Counted from the stretch's first letter, positions 32,720 to 42,617 are shown. The stretch: 60,336 bases of DNA from JAJRRH01 sp047638815 (GCA_047638815.1 JBLIMR010000012.1:1-60336); one strand, 5' to 3'. The notes: generated from the sequence alone by a model not told the origin. Translations and numbers: made by a program.

Positions 32720-35700
32720 ATGAAGAATTTATATAAACGATTTCTCGCAGCAGCAGTAATTGTGGTGCTAAGCACAGCAATGTCAGCTCAAGAGTCGGCC
32801 ATAAGATATAATCCGGAGCAAGAATTCAATCATGCCATGGAATTGTTCGAAAAGGAAAAGTATGCGGAAGCACAACATCTTTTTGATGAAATTCAGAAAA
32901 GCATGAATGATGACAATGGTGAGTTATCTGTTGAGGCTGAATACCATGCCGCTCTTTGTGCCATGAATTTGTATCACAAAGATGCTCGATTTAGGATGAC
33001 TACATTCATCGAAGATCATTCTGAGAGTCCAAAAGTTCGAACGGCATATTTTGACTTGGGAGCGTATTACTATAGAAGAAAGAAATATAAGACGGCCATA
33101 GAGTGGTTTGAGAAAGTGAATTTATATGATCTCAATGCTCAGCAAACCACAGAGTACTATTTCCAGAGTGGATATTGTTATTTTCGAAAATCGAAATTCA
33201 CGGAAGCTAAACATGCTTTTAAGAATCTCACGACTGAACAGAATAAATATTACGCCCCAGCCAACTATTATTATTCTCATATAAACTATGAAGAAGGGAA
33301 TTACGAAACAGCACTGAAGGGTTTCGAAGCATTACAAACGGATGAAAACTTTGGGCCGCTTGTTCCCTTATACATCGTTCAGATCAACTTTAGACAAGAA
33401 CGATATGTTGAGGTAACAAAGTTTGCGGAGGAAAGTTTGTCAGAGGAGAGTTATATGAAGAAACCTGAGTTGTCTCGAATGGTTGGGGAATCATATTTTA
33501 AACTCGATCAATACGATGCTGCATTACCATTCTTGGATAAGTATCATGCGAGCAGCAGTCAAAAGACAAGAGACGATCATTATGTATATGGATTTGCATT
33601 GTATCGTGCTGGTCAATTTCAAAAGGCGATTCCACGATTCAGTGCTGCTAGTAATGAAGACGATGAAATGACACAAATGTCAACCTACCTCATGGCTGAT
33701 TGCCACTTAAAGTTGGATGAAAGAAAATATGCTAAAACAGCCTTTAAAAAAGCTTCAGAATATACTTTCGATCCAGAGATTCAAGAGGATGCACTGTTCA
33801 ATTACGCGAAGATAAGTTATGAGTTATCTGTCAACCCTTTTCATGAAGCGATCATTGCTTTCGAAAAATATTTGAAAGAATATCCTGGTTCTGCAAGACG
33901 AGATGAAGCATGGGAGTTTTTGTTGAATGTGTATTTAACAACAAACAACTATGAAGCGGGCTTGGAAGCCTTGGCGAAGATTCAGGATAAGAACTTTAAG
34001 ATAAAATCGGCCTATCAACATTGCGCCTATAATCGTGGAGTGGAATTATTTTTAAATAGAAAACTGGACGAAGCACAATCCGTTTTTGTAAAGGTTGAGA
34101 CCTATCCAATAGACCCCCAGCTGAATGCTCAAGCAAAGTATTGGATGGCGGAAATTCATTATCTACAGGAAAAATACCCTGAGTCTATTGCTTCGTATAT
34201 CACTTTTAAAAAAGAACCTGGAGCATTTGATTTGCCGGAGTACAATCATTCCAATTATGGACTGGCATATGCCCATTTTAAGCAAAAAAATTATGCAGAG
34301 GCTAAAAAATCCTTCTCTACTTATTTGAAGAGCCCGGGCATCAATAAAAAGAAAAAGGATGATGCAACTTTAAGAATGGCAGATTGCATTTTTGTAGAAA
34401 AAAAATATGATCAGGCAATCGCAACTTACAAAAAGGCCAAGGATGCAAAGGCCAGTGATTCTGACTATGCGCTTTATCAAATGTCCCTATGTTCAGGATA
34501 CTCTGATAATCCGGTTGCTAAGGTTAATTATCTCGAGGAATTATTGTCTAGCCACTCAAAATCCACTTTCGTGCCGGCAGCAAAATTTGGAATAGGTGAT
34601 GCCAATTTTACAATGAACAATCCTGAAAAAGCATATGCTTATTTTCAGAAGGTAATAGATGATCACCCGAGCTCCCTATATGTTAAAGGAGCATTCTTAA
34701 AGAAGGGATTGATCGAGTATAGGAGAAAGGAATACGAAGCGGCAGTGGGTACATTCAAACAGTTGATAAAGAACTATCCCGAGGATCAAGTTTCGGCTGA
34801 GGCCAAATTGAGAATTCAGGATGTGTATGTGGAGCTGGGAAGAATGAATGAGTTCAATGAATGGTACGAAGAGAACATGCCAACAGGGTCTGTTGCAGCG
34901 CAGGATTCCATAAACTATCGTGCAGCGGAAAAATTATATACGGGGGATAGTTTCAATCAAGCGCAAGGAGCATTCGAAGCATACTTGGCAAAATTCCAAC
35001 CCGGTATTTTTGGGGTTCATGCGCATTATTATCTTGGGGAATGTTTGTATGAAATTGATAATAAAGATGATGCATTAACTCATTATCTATATGTCGTTGA
35101 TCAGCCGATCAATTTATTTTCAGAATCAGCTTTATTGTCTGCCGCAAGTATCAATTATGAAAGCAAAGAATATGAGGGAGCGATAAATAATTACATCGAT
35201 CTTGAGAAAATTGCAGCCTATGATATCAATGTTCTCGAAGCGAGAATTGGTCTCATGAGAAGTTACTTTTTCACTGGCGAATATGATAAGGCCCTGACCT
35301 ATGCAGACGCGGTTATAGGAGATGATAAAACGCCAGATCAAATTGGCGTAGAAGCTCATCTGTTCAAAGGAAAAATACTTTTCACCAATGATAACCTGGA
35401 TAAAGCACTCATGTCTTTTGAGAAAGTTACAAAGCTATCTGAAGGGAAATTGGGCGCAGAAGCAAAGTACAGAATCGCCTACATATATTTCGTTCAAGAG
35501 AAATTTGAACAAGCAGAGTCAGAAGTATTTGATCATTTACAAACCTATTCCGCATATGAATATTGGAAGGTTAAAGCATTCGTCCTTCTGGCAGATATAT
35601 ATGTTGGAATGGAAAATTACTTTCAAGCAAAATCAACCCTTCAGAGTATTATCGATAATGTGGATGATCTAGCGGTGAAGCAACAAGCGGAGACTAAATT

Positions 35701-35791
35701 GGCTGAGGTAATAGCCATGGAAGAAGCCAAAAATAATCCTGAACCAATTCTGGACGAAGATGAGGATGAAGATGAACTTTATGAAGAATAG
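32720..35791 (+). CDS. Very large secreted/periplasmic tetratricopeptide repeat protein
   Basis: 1023 residues: signal peptide MKNLYKRFLAAAVIVVLSTAMSAQ (20 shown: MKNLYKRFLAAAVIVVLSTA), then TPR repeats almost end to end. Typical helices include AMELFEKEKYAEAQHLFDEI, YRRKKYKTAIEWFEKV, YNHSNYGLAYAHFKQKNYAE, AYAYFQKVIDDHPSSLYVKG and ALMSFEKVTKLSEGKL. It ends in an acidic tail (ILDEDEDEDELYEE). Such TPR solenoids serve as protein-protein scaffolds. A 4-bp gap to the downstream beta-barrel gene suggests a periplasmic scaffold for that outer-membrane protein. No specific function is known to me. Confidence 0.85.
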   Translation: MKNLYKRFLAAAVIVVLSTAMSAQESAIRYNPEQEFNHAMELFEKEKYAEAQHLFDEIQKSMNDDNGELSVEAEYHAALCAMNLYHKDARFRMTTFIEDHSESPKVRTAYFDLGAYYYRRKKYKTAIEWFEKVNLYDLNAQQTTEYYFQSGYCYFRKSKFTEAKHAFKNLTTEQNKYYAPANYYYSHINYEEGNYETALKGFEALQTDENFGPLVPLYIVQINFRQERYVEVTKFAEESLSEESYMKKPELSRMVGESYFKLDQYDAALPFLDKYHASSSQKTRDDHYVYGFALYRAGQFQKAIPRFSAASNEDDEMTQMSTYLMADCHLKLDERKYAKTAFKKASEYTFDPEIQEDALFNYAKISYELSVNPFHEAIIAFEKYLKEYPGSARRDEAWEFLLNVYLTTNNYEAGLEALAKIQDKNFKIKSAYQHCAYNRGVELFLNRKLDEAQSVFVKVETYPIDPQLNAQAKYWMAEIHYLQEKYPESIASYITFKKEPGAFDLPEYNHSNYGLAYAHFKQKNYAEAKKSFSTYLKSPGINKKKKDDATLRMADCIFVEKKYDQAIATYKKAKDAKASDSDYALYQMSLCSGYSDNPVAKVNYLEELLSSHSKSTFVPAAKFGIGDANFTMNNPEKAYAYFQKVIDDHPSSLYVKGAFLKKGLIEYRRKEYEAAVGTFKQLIKNYPEDQVSAEAKLRIQDVYVELGRMNEFNEWYEENMPTGSVAAQDSINYRAAEKLYTGDSFNQAQGAFEAYLAKFQPGIFGVHAHYYLGECLYEIDNKDDALTHYLYVVDQPINLFSESALLSAASINYESKEYEGAINNYIDLEKIAAYDINVLEARIGLMRSYFFTGEYDKALTYADAVIGDDKTPDQIGVEAHLFKGKILFTNDNLDKALMSFEKVTKLSEGKLGAEAKYRIAYIYFVQEKFEQAESEVFDHLQTYSAYEYWKVKAFVLLADIYVGMENYFQAKSTLQSIIDNVDDLAVKQQAETKLAEVIAMEEAKNNPEPILDEDEDEDELYEE

Positions 35792-35795
35792 AACA

Positions 35796-37562
35796 ATGGA
35801 GAAGACGAATTATTATTTGACCAAAAGCGCTTTCATCATTGTGATGTTATTATTGCCATTTATTGGTAATGCACAGTATGAGCAGGATATTATTTCCATA
35901 GGAGATAGAAAGCTCACCATCCGTGAAGCATATAAGATAAAGGACATTCCTAGTTTCAAGGATACCATCGTACAAATAGATAAGTTGGATTACTCGGTAA
36001 TACCAAAAGTAGTACCTACGACTTATGAATTGAAAGGTATAAAAGCGGCAAAGGTAAAAGTTCAATCTCCTTTAAAGAGGTTATATCGTGGATACGTGAA
36101 GGGTGGAGTTGGAACATACACAACACCATTATTGTCATTTCATCTTAACAGTTTGAGATCTAGGGATTGGGCGTATGGAATGAACGTACATCATTTTTCT
36201 TCAAACGGGGGGATCAATGATTATGCACATTCTGGTTATTCGGAAAACGAATTTGGTGGTTGGGGGAAAAAGTCTCTCAAAAAACACACGCTATCTTTTG
36301 GGGCGAACTATGAAGCTGACAAGGTTCATTACTATGGATTCAAGCCACAAGATCTGGCAGATGAGATGGAAATAGAGAGCTTGGAGATAGATAAAAAAGA
36401 TATTCGACACCGATTGGGAACGATAAATTTCAATACAGGTTTAAAAAGCTACTACACGGATTCTACAAAAATAAATCATGATTTCACCATCGCCTATAGA
36501 GCGAGTAGTGACAATTTTGATTCGAGAGAACGCAACTTCTTGTTGAGTGGTAATGTGAATACATACAAAGGCAAATTCAAGTTCATATTGGGAACTAGAC
36601 TCGATGCTAATGCCTATAGAAGCAAAAGGGTCATACCGTTCGATTTCTTGAATCAGGAATATGATAGAACAGATATTTTAACAAATAGGGATAACAATAC
36701 CATATTCGAATTGGCGCCACAAATTAACGCTGTGGTTGGTGATCTTCGTGCCAACATTGGGTTGGGAATTGCCTTTGACATTGACAACACCACGGCCGTC
36801 AGAATTTTTCCAAGAGGATATGCAAAGTATAATCTCTTCAGTGATTTATTCACCGTATATGCTGGTCTTGAAGGGAGTTTAGATCGAAATTCGTACTATT
36901 CCTTATTCAACGATAATCCATTTATTCAAAATGAAATTGAACTTACAAATACGTTCAATAAAGCGGAGTTTTACGCAGGAATAAGAGGGACAATTTCTAA
37001 AGACTTATCCTTCAATGCGAAGGTGAGTACACGCAACTTTTCTGACATGCCATTGTTTGTGAATACAAATGAAGGCGATACGCTTTCTATCGTTGAAAAT
37101 AGATTTGATGTGATCTATGATCAAGGAACAAGCTCACAAGTTGTTGGAGAATTGACATATCAGCAATCGAAAAAGTTAAAAGTATTTTCTCGCTTGGAGC
37201 TCAACACTTATAATTTGGATAGAGAAGAAGAGGCATGGCATACACCGGGAAGAAAAATAAGTTTGGGAGCGAGCTATAACCTGTTGGACAAGTTCATTAT
37301 TTCTGCTGACCTCTATTCCGAGGGTAAACGATATGCTCAAACATTGGAAACCATAGATGGTGTTAATGCAGATGATGATGGAATTTCAATTCGGACATTG
37401 AAAGGCTTTGTTGATTCCAATTTGAAATTGGAATATCGATACACCAAAAGAGTTTCTGCTTTCCTTCAAATTAACAATATAACAGGAGGTAAGTACAAGC
37501 GATGGAACAACTATCCAGTGCAGCAGTTGATGTTGCTGGGTGGATTGAGTTATTCTTTTTAA
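35796..37562 (+). CDS. Outer-membrane beta-barrel protein partnered with the TPR protein
   Basis: 588 residues from the chosen start: signal peptide MEKTNYYLTKSAFIIVMLLL-PFIGNAQ, a short N-terminal segment (EQDIISIGDRKLTIREAYKI), then about 500 residues of alternating amphipathic strands with aromatic residues at strand ends, finishing LMLLGGLSYSF, a terminal Phe typical of BAM substrates. It resembles the barrel part of TonB-dependent receptors but has no plug domain. The longer frame at 35760 lies inside the preceding gene and lacks a signal peptide at its start, so 35796 was chosen. The spacing of 4 bp to the TPR gene indicates a two-gene operon. Confidence 0.75.
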   Translation: MEKTNYYLTKSAFIIVMLLLPFIGNAQYEQDIISIGDRKLTIREAYKIKDIPSFKDTIVQIDKLDYSVIPKVVPTTYELKGIKAAKVKVQSPLKRLYRGYVKGGVGTYTTPLLSFHLNSLRSRDWAYGMNVHHFSSNGGINDYAHSGYSENEFGGWGKKSLKKHTLSFGANYEADKVHYYGFKPQDLADEMEIESLEIDKKDIRHRLGTINFNTGLKSYYTDSTKINHDFTIAYRASSDNFDSRERNFLLSGNVNTYKGKFKFILGTRLDANAYRSKRVIPFDFLNQEYDRTDILTNRDNNTIFELAPQINAVVGDLRANIGLGIAFDIDNTTAVRIFPRGYAKYNLFSDLFTVYAGLEGSLDRNSYYSLFNDNPFIQNEIELTNTFNKAEFYAGIRGTISKDLSFNAKVSTRNFSDMPLFVNTNEGDTLSIVENRFDVIYDQGTSSQVVGELTYQQSKKLKVFSRLELNTYNLDREEEAWHTPGRKISLGASYNLLDKFIISADLYSEGKRYAQTLETIDGVNADDDGISIRTLKGFVDSNLKLEYRYTKRVSAFLQINNITGGKYKRWNNYPVQQLMLLGGLSYSF

Positions 37563-37946
37563 ACACAAAATAAACAACAGCAAATGCATTTCCCCTCTTT
37601 AGAGGAGGGGTGTGTTTTCGAATCACATGCCTTGCTTTGAAATTGGTTTAGACAAATACCTTGGTCGTACTAATTATACGAGCAAGTCCTCACCGAATTA
37701 GTCCGACTTTATACAACTAGTGTTCAATCTCCCCCGCTGCCCTTTTATTCCCTGAAGGGAGCCAGCCCACAAAGGCAAATCACAAAAAAGAGAATGATAT
37801 CTCCAAAAAGAGGATAATTTCCAAAAAGAAATGGACACTCTCCTCAAATTAATCCTTAATCCCATCAAATTACGAAATAAATATTCCTTCATTTCAACCA
37901 TATATTTTTCTATCAAACCTTTAACTTCGCAATATCAATTGCAATT
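37563..37946. other. Intergenic region with small palindromic repeats
   Basis: 384 bp without a convincing gene. A CCCCTC/GAGGGG palindrome at 37592-37610 belongs to a kind of intergenic repeat frequent in Bacteroidota (from memory). A second small inverted element CCCTGAAGGG lies near 37751-37760. The methyltransferase promoter should be at the right end; TAACTTCG near 37920 is one mismatch from TAnnTTTG. Confidence 0.45.
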
Positions 37947-38720
37947 ATGAAACTACAAACAGCGGAAAGAGTATCGGGTGAAGATCCAACGGACAATTAT
38001 GTGTTAAAGCGTTCTGCCTTGGCATATGTCGAAACAGCTAAAATCATTTCAGGAAAATGCCTTGAAATCGGTACTGGAAGTAGATATGGTTTGGAGGTTG
38101 TTGTACCTAGTTTAGATCAATTAACAACCATAGATAAGTTTCAGGTCGATACGGATATGACCGATGAGATTAGAAATAAAGTTGAGTTTGTTCAAATGAC
38201 AGTTCCACCGTTTAAGGGATTGGCTGATAATACCTTCGATTATTGTTTTACATTTCAATTGATTGAACACATTCAAGATGATCATTTATTAGTTCAAGAA
38301 ATCCATCGTGTGCTGAAACCAGGAGGAAAGCTAATCTGTAGTACTCCGAATCGTACAATGTCCATTACAAGGAATCCTTGGCACATTAGAGAGTATATTC
38401 CAGCTGAACTACACGCTCTTTTAGGCAAATATTTTTCTCATGTGGATGGAAAAGGTGTTTTTGGCAATGAAAAGGTGATGAAACATTACCAAGAAAATGT
38501 CGATTCAGTGAAAAAAATAACCCGTTTCGACATCTTTGATTTACAACATCGTTTGCCTCGTCAGCTGCTTCAAATTCCATATGACATACTTAATCGATTC
38601 AATAGAAAAAAGCTATATAAAGAAGGGGGAGGTTCTGTTTCTGACATCAAATTGGAGGACTTCTACATGGATGAAGCAAAGGAAGATTGTCTAGACTTGT
38701 TTTATATCGCTCAGAAGTAA
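37947..38720 (+). CDS. Class I SAM-dependent methyltransferase (Methyltransf_11 type)
   Basis: 257 residues. The Rossmann core has GKCLEIGTGSRYGLE (motif I), a TIDKF acidic strand, DNTFDYCFTFQLIEHIQDD (motif IV region) and LKPGGKLICSTPN (motif VI region). The C-terminal 80 residues (MKHYQENVDSVKKITRFDIF onward) are lineage-specific. This family includes enzymes acting on lipids, quinones and glycans; the substrate is unknown. It is a lone gene between repeat-bearing intergenic DNA and gyrB. Confidence 0.8.
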   Translation: MKLQTAERVSGEDPTDNYVLKRSALAYVETAKIISGKCLEIGTGSRYGLEVVVPSLDQLTTIDKFQVDTDMTDEIRNKVEFVQMTVPPFKGLADNTFDYCFTFQLIEHIQDDHLLVQEIHRVLKPGGKLICSTPNRTMSITRNPWHIREYIPAELHALLGKYFSHVDGKGVFGNEKVMKHYQENVDSVKKITRFDIFDLQHRLPRQLLQIPYDILNRFNRKKLYKEGGGSVSDIKLEDFYMDEAKEDCLDLFYIAQK

Positions 38721-38929
38721 TCGGAGGTCATTATTTGACGTAATTTCGAACCTATTTGAAGCACTTTCTCATACTTATTTAATGTTGTCTTACAGGTGTC
38801 GTGATCTATTTTAGTTTCACATCAACCTATGCAAATGTAAAGTATTGACTGTTAATATTTTGCCATAAAAATAATCTGTATTTTCTTAACATTTCACTCT
38901 TGATTTATGTTAATAAATCAGAAATTCAG

Positions 38930-38948
38930 AAGCCCAAAAATTGGGCTT
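38930..38948 (+). terminator. GC-rich hairpin between the methyltransferase and gyrB
   Basis: AAGCCC and GGGCTT form a perfect 6-bp stem around AAAAATT. There is no T-run directly after it, so it may be a weak terminator or a structure overlapping the gyrB promoter. Confidence 0.4.
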
Positions 38949-38972
38949 TAGGGACTGGATTTTTTATATTTG
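38941..38972 (+). promoter_or_regulatory. Putative promoter of gyrB
   Basis: TTG (38941-38943), a 21-bp spacer and TATATTTG (38965-38972) fit the Bacteroidota consensus. The ATG at 38970 falls inside the -7 box, which is why the gyrB start is placed at 39009. Confidence 0.5.
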
Positions 38973-39008
38973 TTGGTCTTTAAAAAATTAAAGTTAAGAA
39001 GCGAAAAT

Positions 39009-40949
39009 ATGGGTAAAGAAAACGAATACTCAGCAGAGAGTATACAGGCATTAGAGGGAATGGAGCATGTAAGAATGCGACCTTCAATGTACATCGGTGA
39101 TGTTGGGGTTAGAGGATTGCACCATTTGGTGTATGAGGTCGTGGATAACTCTATCGATGAGGCGATGGCTGGACATTGTGACAGAATAGAAGTTACGATG
39201 ATGGAAGGTGATGGTATCAAGGTTCGAGACAACGGTCGTGGTATTCCAATTGGGATACACAAGAAAGAGGGCGTTTCTGCACTTGAGGTTGTTATGACTA
39301 AGATTGGTGCGGGTGGTAAGTTTGATAAAGATTCTTATAAAGTTTCTGGTGGACTTCACGGTGTTGGGGTTTCTGTTGTGAATGCCCTTTCAATTGATCT
39401 GAATGCTACTGTTTATCGAGATGGCGGATCTTGGGAGCAAGATTACTCACAAGGAAAAAAGAAATACGATGTAAGAGAAATCGGACCATCAGATTTTGTT
39501 GGAACTGAGGTTGCTTTTTATCCAGATCCTGAGATTTTCGATGAGAGAGAATTCAGCTACGAGACACTTTCAACGAGAATGAGAGAGCTTTCGTTTTTGA
39601 ATAAGACATTGACGATTATTTTAACAGACGAAAGAAACAAAGACGAAGAAGGAAATTTTGTAACAGAAACTTTCTACTCTGAAAGAGGACTTCCTGAATA
39701 TGTTGAATTTCTTGACGCAACGAGGCTGCCATTAATAAGTCAGGTAATTAGTGTTGAGGGAGAAAAGAATGGTGTCCCTGTTGAAGTAGCGATGATCTAT
39801 AATGATTCATATGCTGAGAACCTTCACTCTTATGTAAACAATATTAATACCCATGAAGGTGGAACACACCTTGCAGGTTTTAGACGTGGATTGACTTCTA
39901 CATTGAAAAAATATGCGGAGTCTTCGGGATTACTGGATAAACTGAAATTTGATATTGCTGGGGATGATTTCCGTGAGGGATTGACCGCAATTATATCTGT
40001 AAAAGTTGCTGAGCCACAATTTGAGGGTCAGACAAAAACGAAACTAGGGAACAGGGAAGTAACCTCTGCGGTTAGTCAAGCTGTTTCTGATATGATGACA
40101 GCATACTTGGAGGAGAATCCGATGGATGCAAAACAAATTGTGCAGAAGGTTATTCTTGCAGCTCAAGCGCGTCACGCGGCTAGAAAGGCAAGAGAGATGG
40201 TTCAACGTAAGAACGTTTTAACCGGATCTGGATTGCCTGGAAAATTGTCAGATTGCTCTGATAAGGATCCACATAACTGCGAAATATATCTTGTCGAGGG
40301 AGACTCGGCAGGTGGAACTGCCAAACAAGGTAGAGACAGATTCTTCCAAGCAATATTGCCATTGAGAGGTAAGATATTGAACGTTGAAAAAGCAATGCAA
40401 CATAAAGTTTTTGCCAACGAGGAGATAAGAAATATCTATACAGCATTAGGTGTTACAATTGGAACAGAAGAGGATAGTAAAGCACTAAACCTTACAAAAT
40501 TAAGATACCATAAAGTCATCATCATGTGTGATGCCGATGTAGATGGTAGCCACATTCAAACTTTGATTATGACGTTCTTCTTTAGACACATGAAAGAACT
40601 GATTGAGTTTGGTTATTTATACATCGCAACGCCACCACTTTATTTGTTGAAGAAAGGCAAGCAACAACGATACGCTTGGTCGGAAGAAGAAAGAGAGCAA
40701 GGGATGAGAGAGATGGCAGGAGAAAGTGGTGCTAAAGTGGGTATTCAACGTTATAAAGGTCTTGGAGAGATGAATGCGATTCAGCTTTGGGATACAACAA
40801 TGAATCCTGAGTTTAGAACATTGCGTCAAGTAACGATAGAAAATGCAGTAGACGCAGATAGAATCTTCTCAATGCTTATGGGTGATGAAGTTCCACCGAG
40901 AAGAAAGTTTATTGAAGAGAATGCAACTTATGCAAATATCGACTCTTAA
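39009..40949 (+). CDS. gyrB: DNA gyrase subunit B
   Basis: 646 residues from ATG 39009 (MGKENEYSAESIQALEGMEH). The GHKL ATPase domain has YEVVDNSIDEAM, VRDNGRGIPIG and SGGLHGVGVSVVNALS. The TOPRIM domain has YLVEGDSAGGTAKQGRDR and the metal-binding CDADVDGSHIQ. The C-terminal part has QRYKGLGEMNAIQLW and RIFSMLMGDEV. The length and the residues after the TOPRIM fit GyrB rather than ParE. With GyrA it introduces negative supercoils using ATP. It is transcribed alone and has a strong terminator. Confidence 0.95.
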   Translation: MGKENEYSAESIQALEGMEHVRMRPSMYIGDVGVRGLHHLVYEVVDNSIDEAMAGHCDRIEVTMMEGDGIKVRDNGRGIPIGIHKKEGVSALEVVMTKIGAGGKFDKDSYKVSGGLHGVGVSVVNALSIDLNATVYRDGGSWEQDYSQGKKKYDVREIGPSDFVGTEVAFYPDPEIFDEREFSYETLSTRMRELSFLNKTLTIILTDERNKDEEGNFVTETFYSERGLPEYVEFLDATRLPLISQVISVEGEKNGVPVEVAMIYNDSYAENLHSYVNNINTHEGGTHLAGFRRGLTSTLKKYAESSGLLDKLKFDIAGDDFREGLTAIISVKVAEPQFEGQTKTKLGNREVTSAVSQAVSDMMTAYLEENPMDAKQIVQKVILAAQARHAARKAREMVQRKNVLTGSGLPGKLSDCSDKDPHNCEIYLVEGDSAGGTAKQGRDRFFQAILPLRGKILNVEKAMQHKVFANEEIRNIYTALGVTIGTEEDSKALNLTKLRYHKVIIMCDADVDGSHIQTLIMTFFFRHMKELIEFGYLYIATPPLYLLKKGKQQRYAWSEEEREQGMREMAGESGAKVGIQRYKGLGEMNAIQLWDTTMNPEFRTLRQVTIENAVDADRIFSMLMGDEVPPRRKFIEENATYANIDS

Positions 40950-40971
40950 TTTGTTAGAAGAAATACATTTG

Positions 40972-41004
40972 AAAAAAGAACTCAATCAGGGGTTCTTTTT
41001 TTTT
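40972..41004 (+). terminator. Rho-independent terminator of gyrB
   Basis: AAAAAAGAACTC and GGGTTCTTTTTT pair (one T-G), followed by a long T-run. It lies between the convergent gyrB and xerD genes. Confidence 0.85.
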
Positions 41005-41006
41005 GC

Positions 41007-41924
41007 TTAAGATTTTATATTATCCAATTTTTCCAGAGGATGGTGCGAGATAATGCTCGATCGTAAATACTCACGATCAAGGTGCGTATAAATTTCTGTT
41101 GTGACAATGGATGCGTGTCCAAGCATTTCTTGTATGGCTCTTAGGTCCGCACCACCCTCAATGAGGTGTGTGGCGAAACTATGTCTGAAGGTGTGCGGAC
41201 TCACATTTTTCTCAATACTCGCTTTGGCACACAAGTCTTTGATGATATTGAAAATCATAACTCGACTAAGTCCTTTTCCTCTGCGGTTCAGAAATAGAGT
41301 GTCCTCATGTTCACTATGGATCACTTGATGTTGTCTGACCTCATTGCGATATAGATTAATATGTTTCATGGCCAATGAACCGATAGGCACAAGGCGCTCT
41401 TTATCTCCCTTTCCGATGACACGAACAAAACCATCGTCAAAGTGAAGATTGGAGATCTTTAGTTTTATACACTCCGTAACCCGCAGACCACAACTGTACA
41501 AAGTTTCTAAAATAGCTCTATTCCTAGTTCCTTGAGGAACACTATGATCTATGGCTTTCATGAGTATTTCTATCTCATTGACACTTAAAAATACGGGAAG
41601 TTTTCTGGTGAGTCGTGGGCCTTCAATCAAACTTGCAGGGTTGCTATCCACAAGATTTTCAACCATGAGATAGCTATAGAATGCCTTTATGGCTGATAGC
41701 ATTCTCGCTTGACTAGCGCTGTTGTATTTTTGATCGTGAAGATGAGCAACAAAATCACTGAGTTCGTTATAGCCCAAAGTCAAAGGGGATTTTTGATCTT
41801 TCTCAATCATAAAATCTGCCAATAATTTGACATCTTTTACATAAGCCATCACTGTATTTTGTGATAGCGATCGTTCAAGCTTTAAATAGTGCTCGAATTC
41901 TTTTATGATTATTTTCCAGTTCAT
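41007..41924 (-). CDS. xerD: Site-specific tyrosine recombinase XerD-type
   Basis: 305 residues. The N-terminal SAM-like DNA-binding domain has FEHYLKLERSLSQNTVMAYV. The catalytic domain contains the full tyrosine-recombinase set: Arg in SCGLRVTE, Lys in GKGDKERLVPIG, HTFRHSFATHL (His-x-x-Arg), LGHASIVTTEIYTH (second His and the nucleophile Tyr). Length and sequence fit the chromosomal dimer resolution enzyme acting at dif with XerC. There are no integrase-type neighbours or att-like repeats, so a phage origin is unlikely. The gene is divergent from aroQ. Confidence 0.88.
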   Translation of the reverse strand: MNWKIIIKEFEHYLKLERSLSQNTVMAYVKDVKLLADFMIEKDQKSPLTLGYNELSDFVAHLHDQKYNSASQARMLSAIKAFYSYLMVENLVDSNPASLIEGPRLTRKLPVFLSVNEIEILMKAIDHSVPQGTRNRAILETLYSCGLRVTECIKLKISNLHFDDGFVRVIGKGDKERLVPIGSLAMKHINLYRNEVRQHQVIHSEHEDTLFLNRRGKGLSRVMIFNIIKDLCAKASIEKNVSPHTFRHSFATHLIEGGADLRAIQEMLGHASIVTTEIYTHLDREYLRSSIISHHPLEKLDNIKS

Positions 41925-41971
41925 ATTACCTAACTAGACAATTATAAAGATATTTTGATTTCCTTCGTAGT

Positions 41972-42406
41972 ATGAAAATTTTAATTATCAATGGTCCGAA
42001 CTTAAATCTCTTGGGGCAACGCGAACCTGAAATTTATGGTTCAAAAGGCTTCGATGGTTATTTTGAAAAAGTTCAAAAAGAATTTTCAGACCAAACGGAA
42101 CTATCCTACTATCAAAGTAACGTTGAAGGAGAGATAATTAATGCATTGCACGAGAATATGTCACAAGTAGATGCCGTTGTTATAAATGCCGGTGGATATA
42201 CACATACTTCCATAGCTATTGGAGATGCGCTCGGAGCAATTGATAAGCCATGTATAGAAGTACATATCTCTAACGTATATGCTAGAGAAACATACAGGCA
42301 TGAGTCTAAATTAGCAGCGCGCTGTATTGGTGTTATTTCTGGATTGGGCTTGGATGTTTACCGATTGGCAATTGATCACTTGATAAGACATGAAAAAAAT
42401 TCTTAA
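41972..42406 (+). CDS. aroQ: Type II 3-dehydroquinate dehydratase
   Basis: 144 residues, normal for this dodecameric enzyme that converts 3-dehydroquinate to 3-dehydroshikimate in the shikimate pathway. The signature NGPNLNLLGQREPEIYG contains the catalytic Tyr22; VINAGGYTHTSIAIGDAL, EVHISNVYARETYRH and the C-terminal GVISGLGLDVY carry the substrate-binding His and Arg. Its end overlaps the start of yidD by 17 bp. Confidence 0.95.
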   Translation: MKILIINGPNLNLLGQREPEIYGSKGFDGYFEKVQKEFSDQTELSYYQSNVEGEIINALHENMSQVDAVVINAGGYTHTSIAIGDALGAIDKPCIEVHISNVYARETYRHESKLAARCIGVISGLGLDVYRLAIDHLIRHEKNS

Positions 42407-42617
42407 TCAAATAATAATCTTCCCAGTTAAGATTTACCAATGGACTATTTCTCCAATATTCCCAAGCAATTGTAGATATACCCCTTCATGCTCGAACTAT
42501 ATGATAGAGGCAGTAAAAGAGTGGGGAATTTTCAAAGGCACTTGGCTGGGATTAAAACGTATAGGTTCATGTAACCCATGGGGCGGAGATGGTCATGATC
42601 CAGTGCCTAAAAAATAG
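42390..42617 (+). CDS. yidD: Membrane protein insertion efficiency factor YidD
   Basis: 75 residues with the family core YQWTISPIF, CRYTPSCSNYMIEAV, WLGLKRIGSCNPWGGDGHDP. The N-terminal amphipathic helix (LNQIIIFPVKIYQ) places it at the inner face of the cytoplasmic membrane, where it assists YidC-dependent insertion. It overlaps aroQ by 17 bp, and its stop codon lies within the following terminator stem. Confidence 0.93.
   Translation: MKKILNQIIIFPVKIYQWTISPIFPSNCRYTPSCSNYMIEAVKEWGIFKGTWLGLKRIGSCNPWGGDGHDPVPKK

Noticed and set aside
38970..39008. 13-codon N-terminal extension of gyrB
   Set aside because: The start overlaps the TATATTTG promoter box, and homologues begin near MGKENEY.
41007..41924. 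Tyrosine recombinase as a marker of a mobile element
   Set aside because: Sequence and length fit housekeeping XerD, and no att repeats or cargo genes adjoin it.
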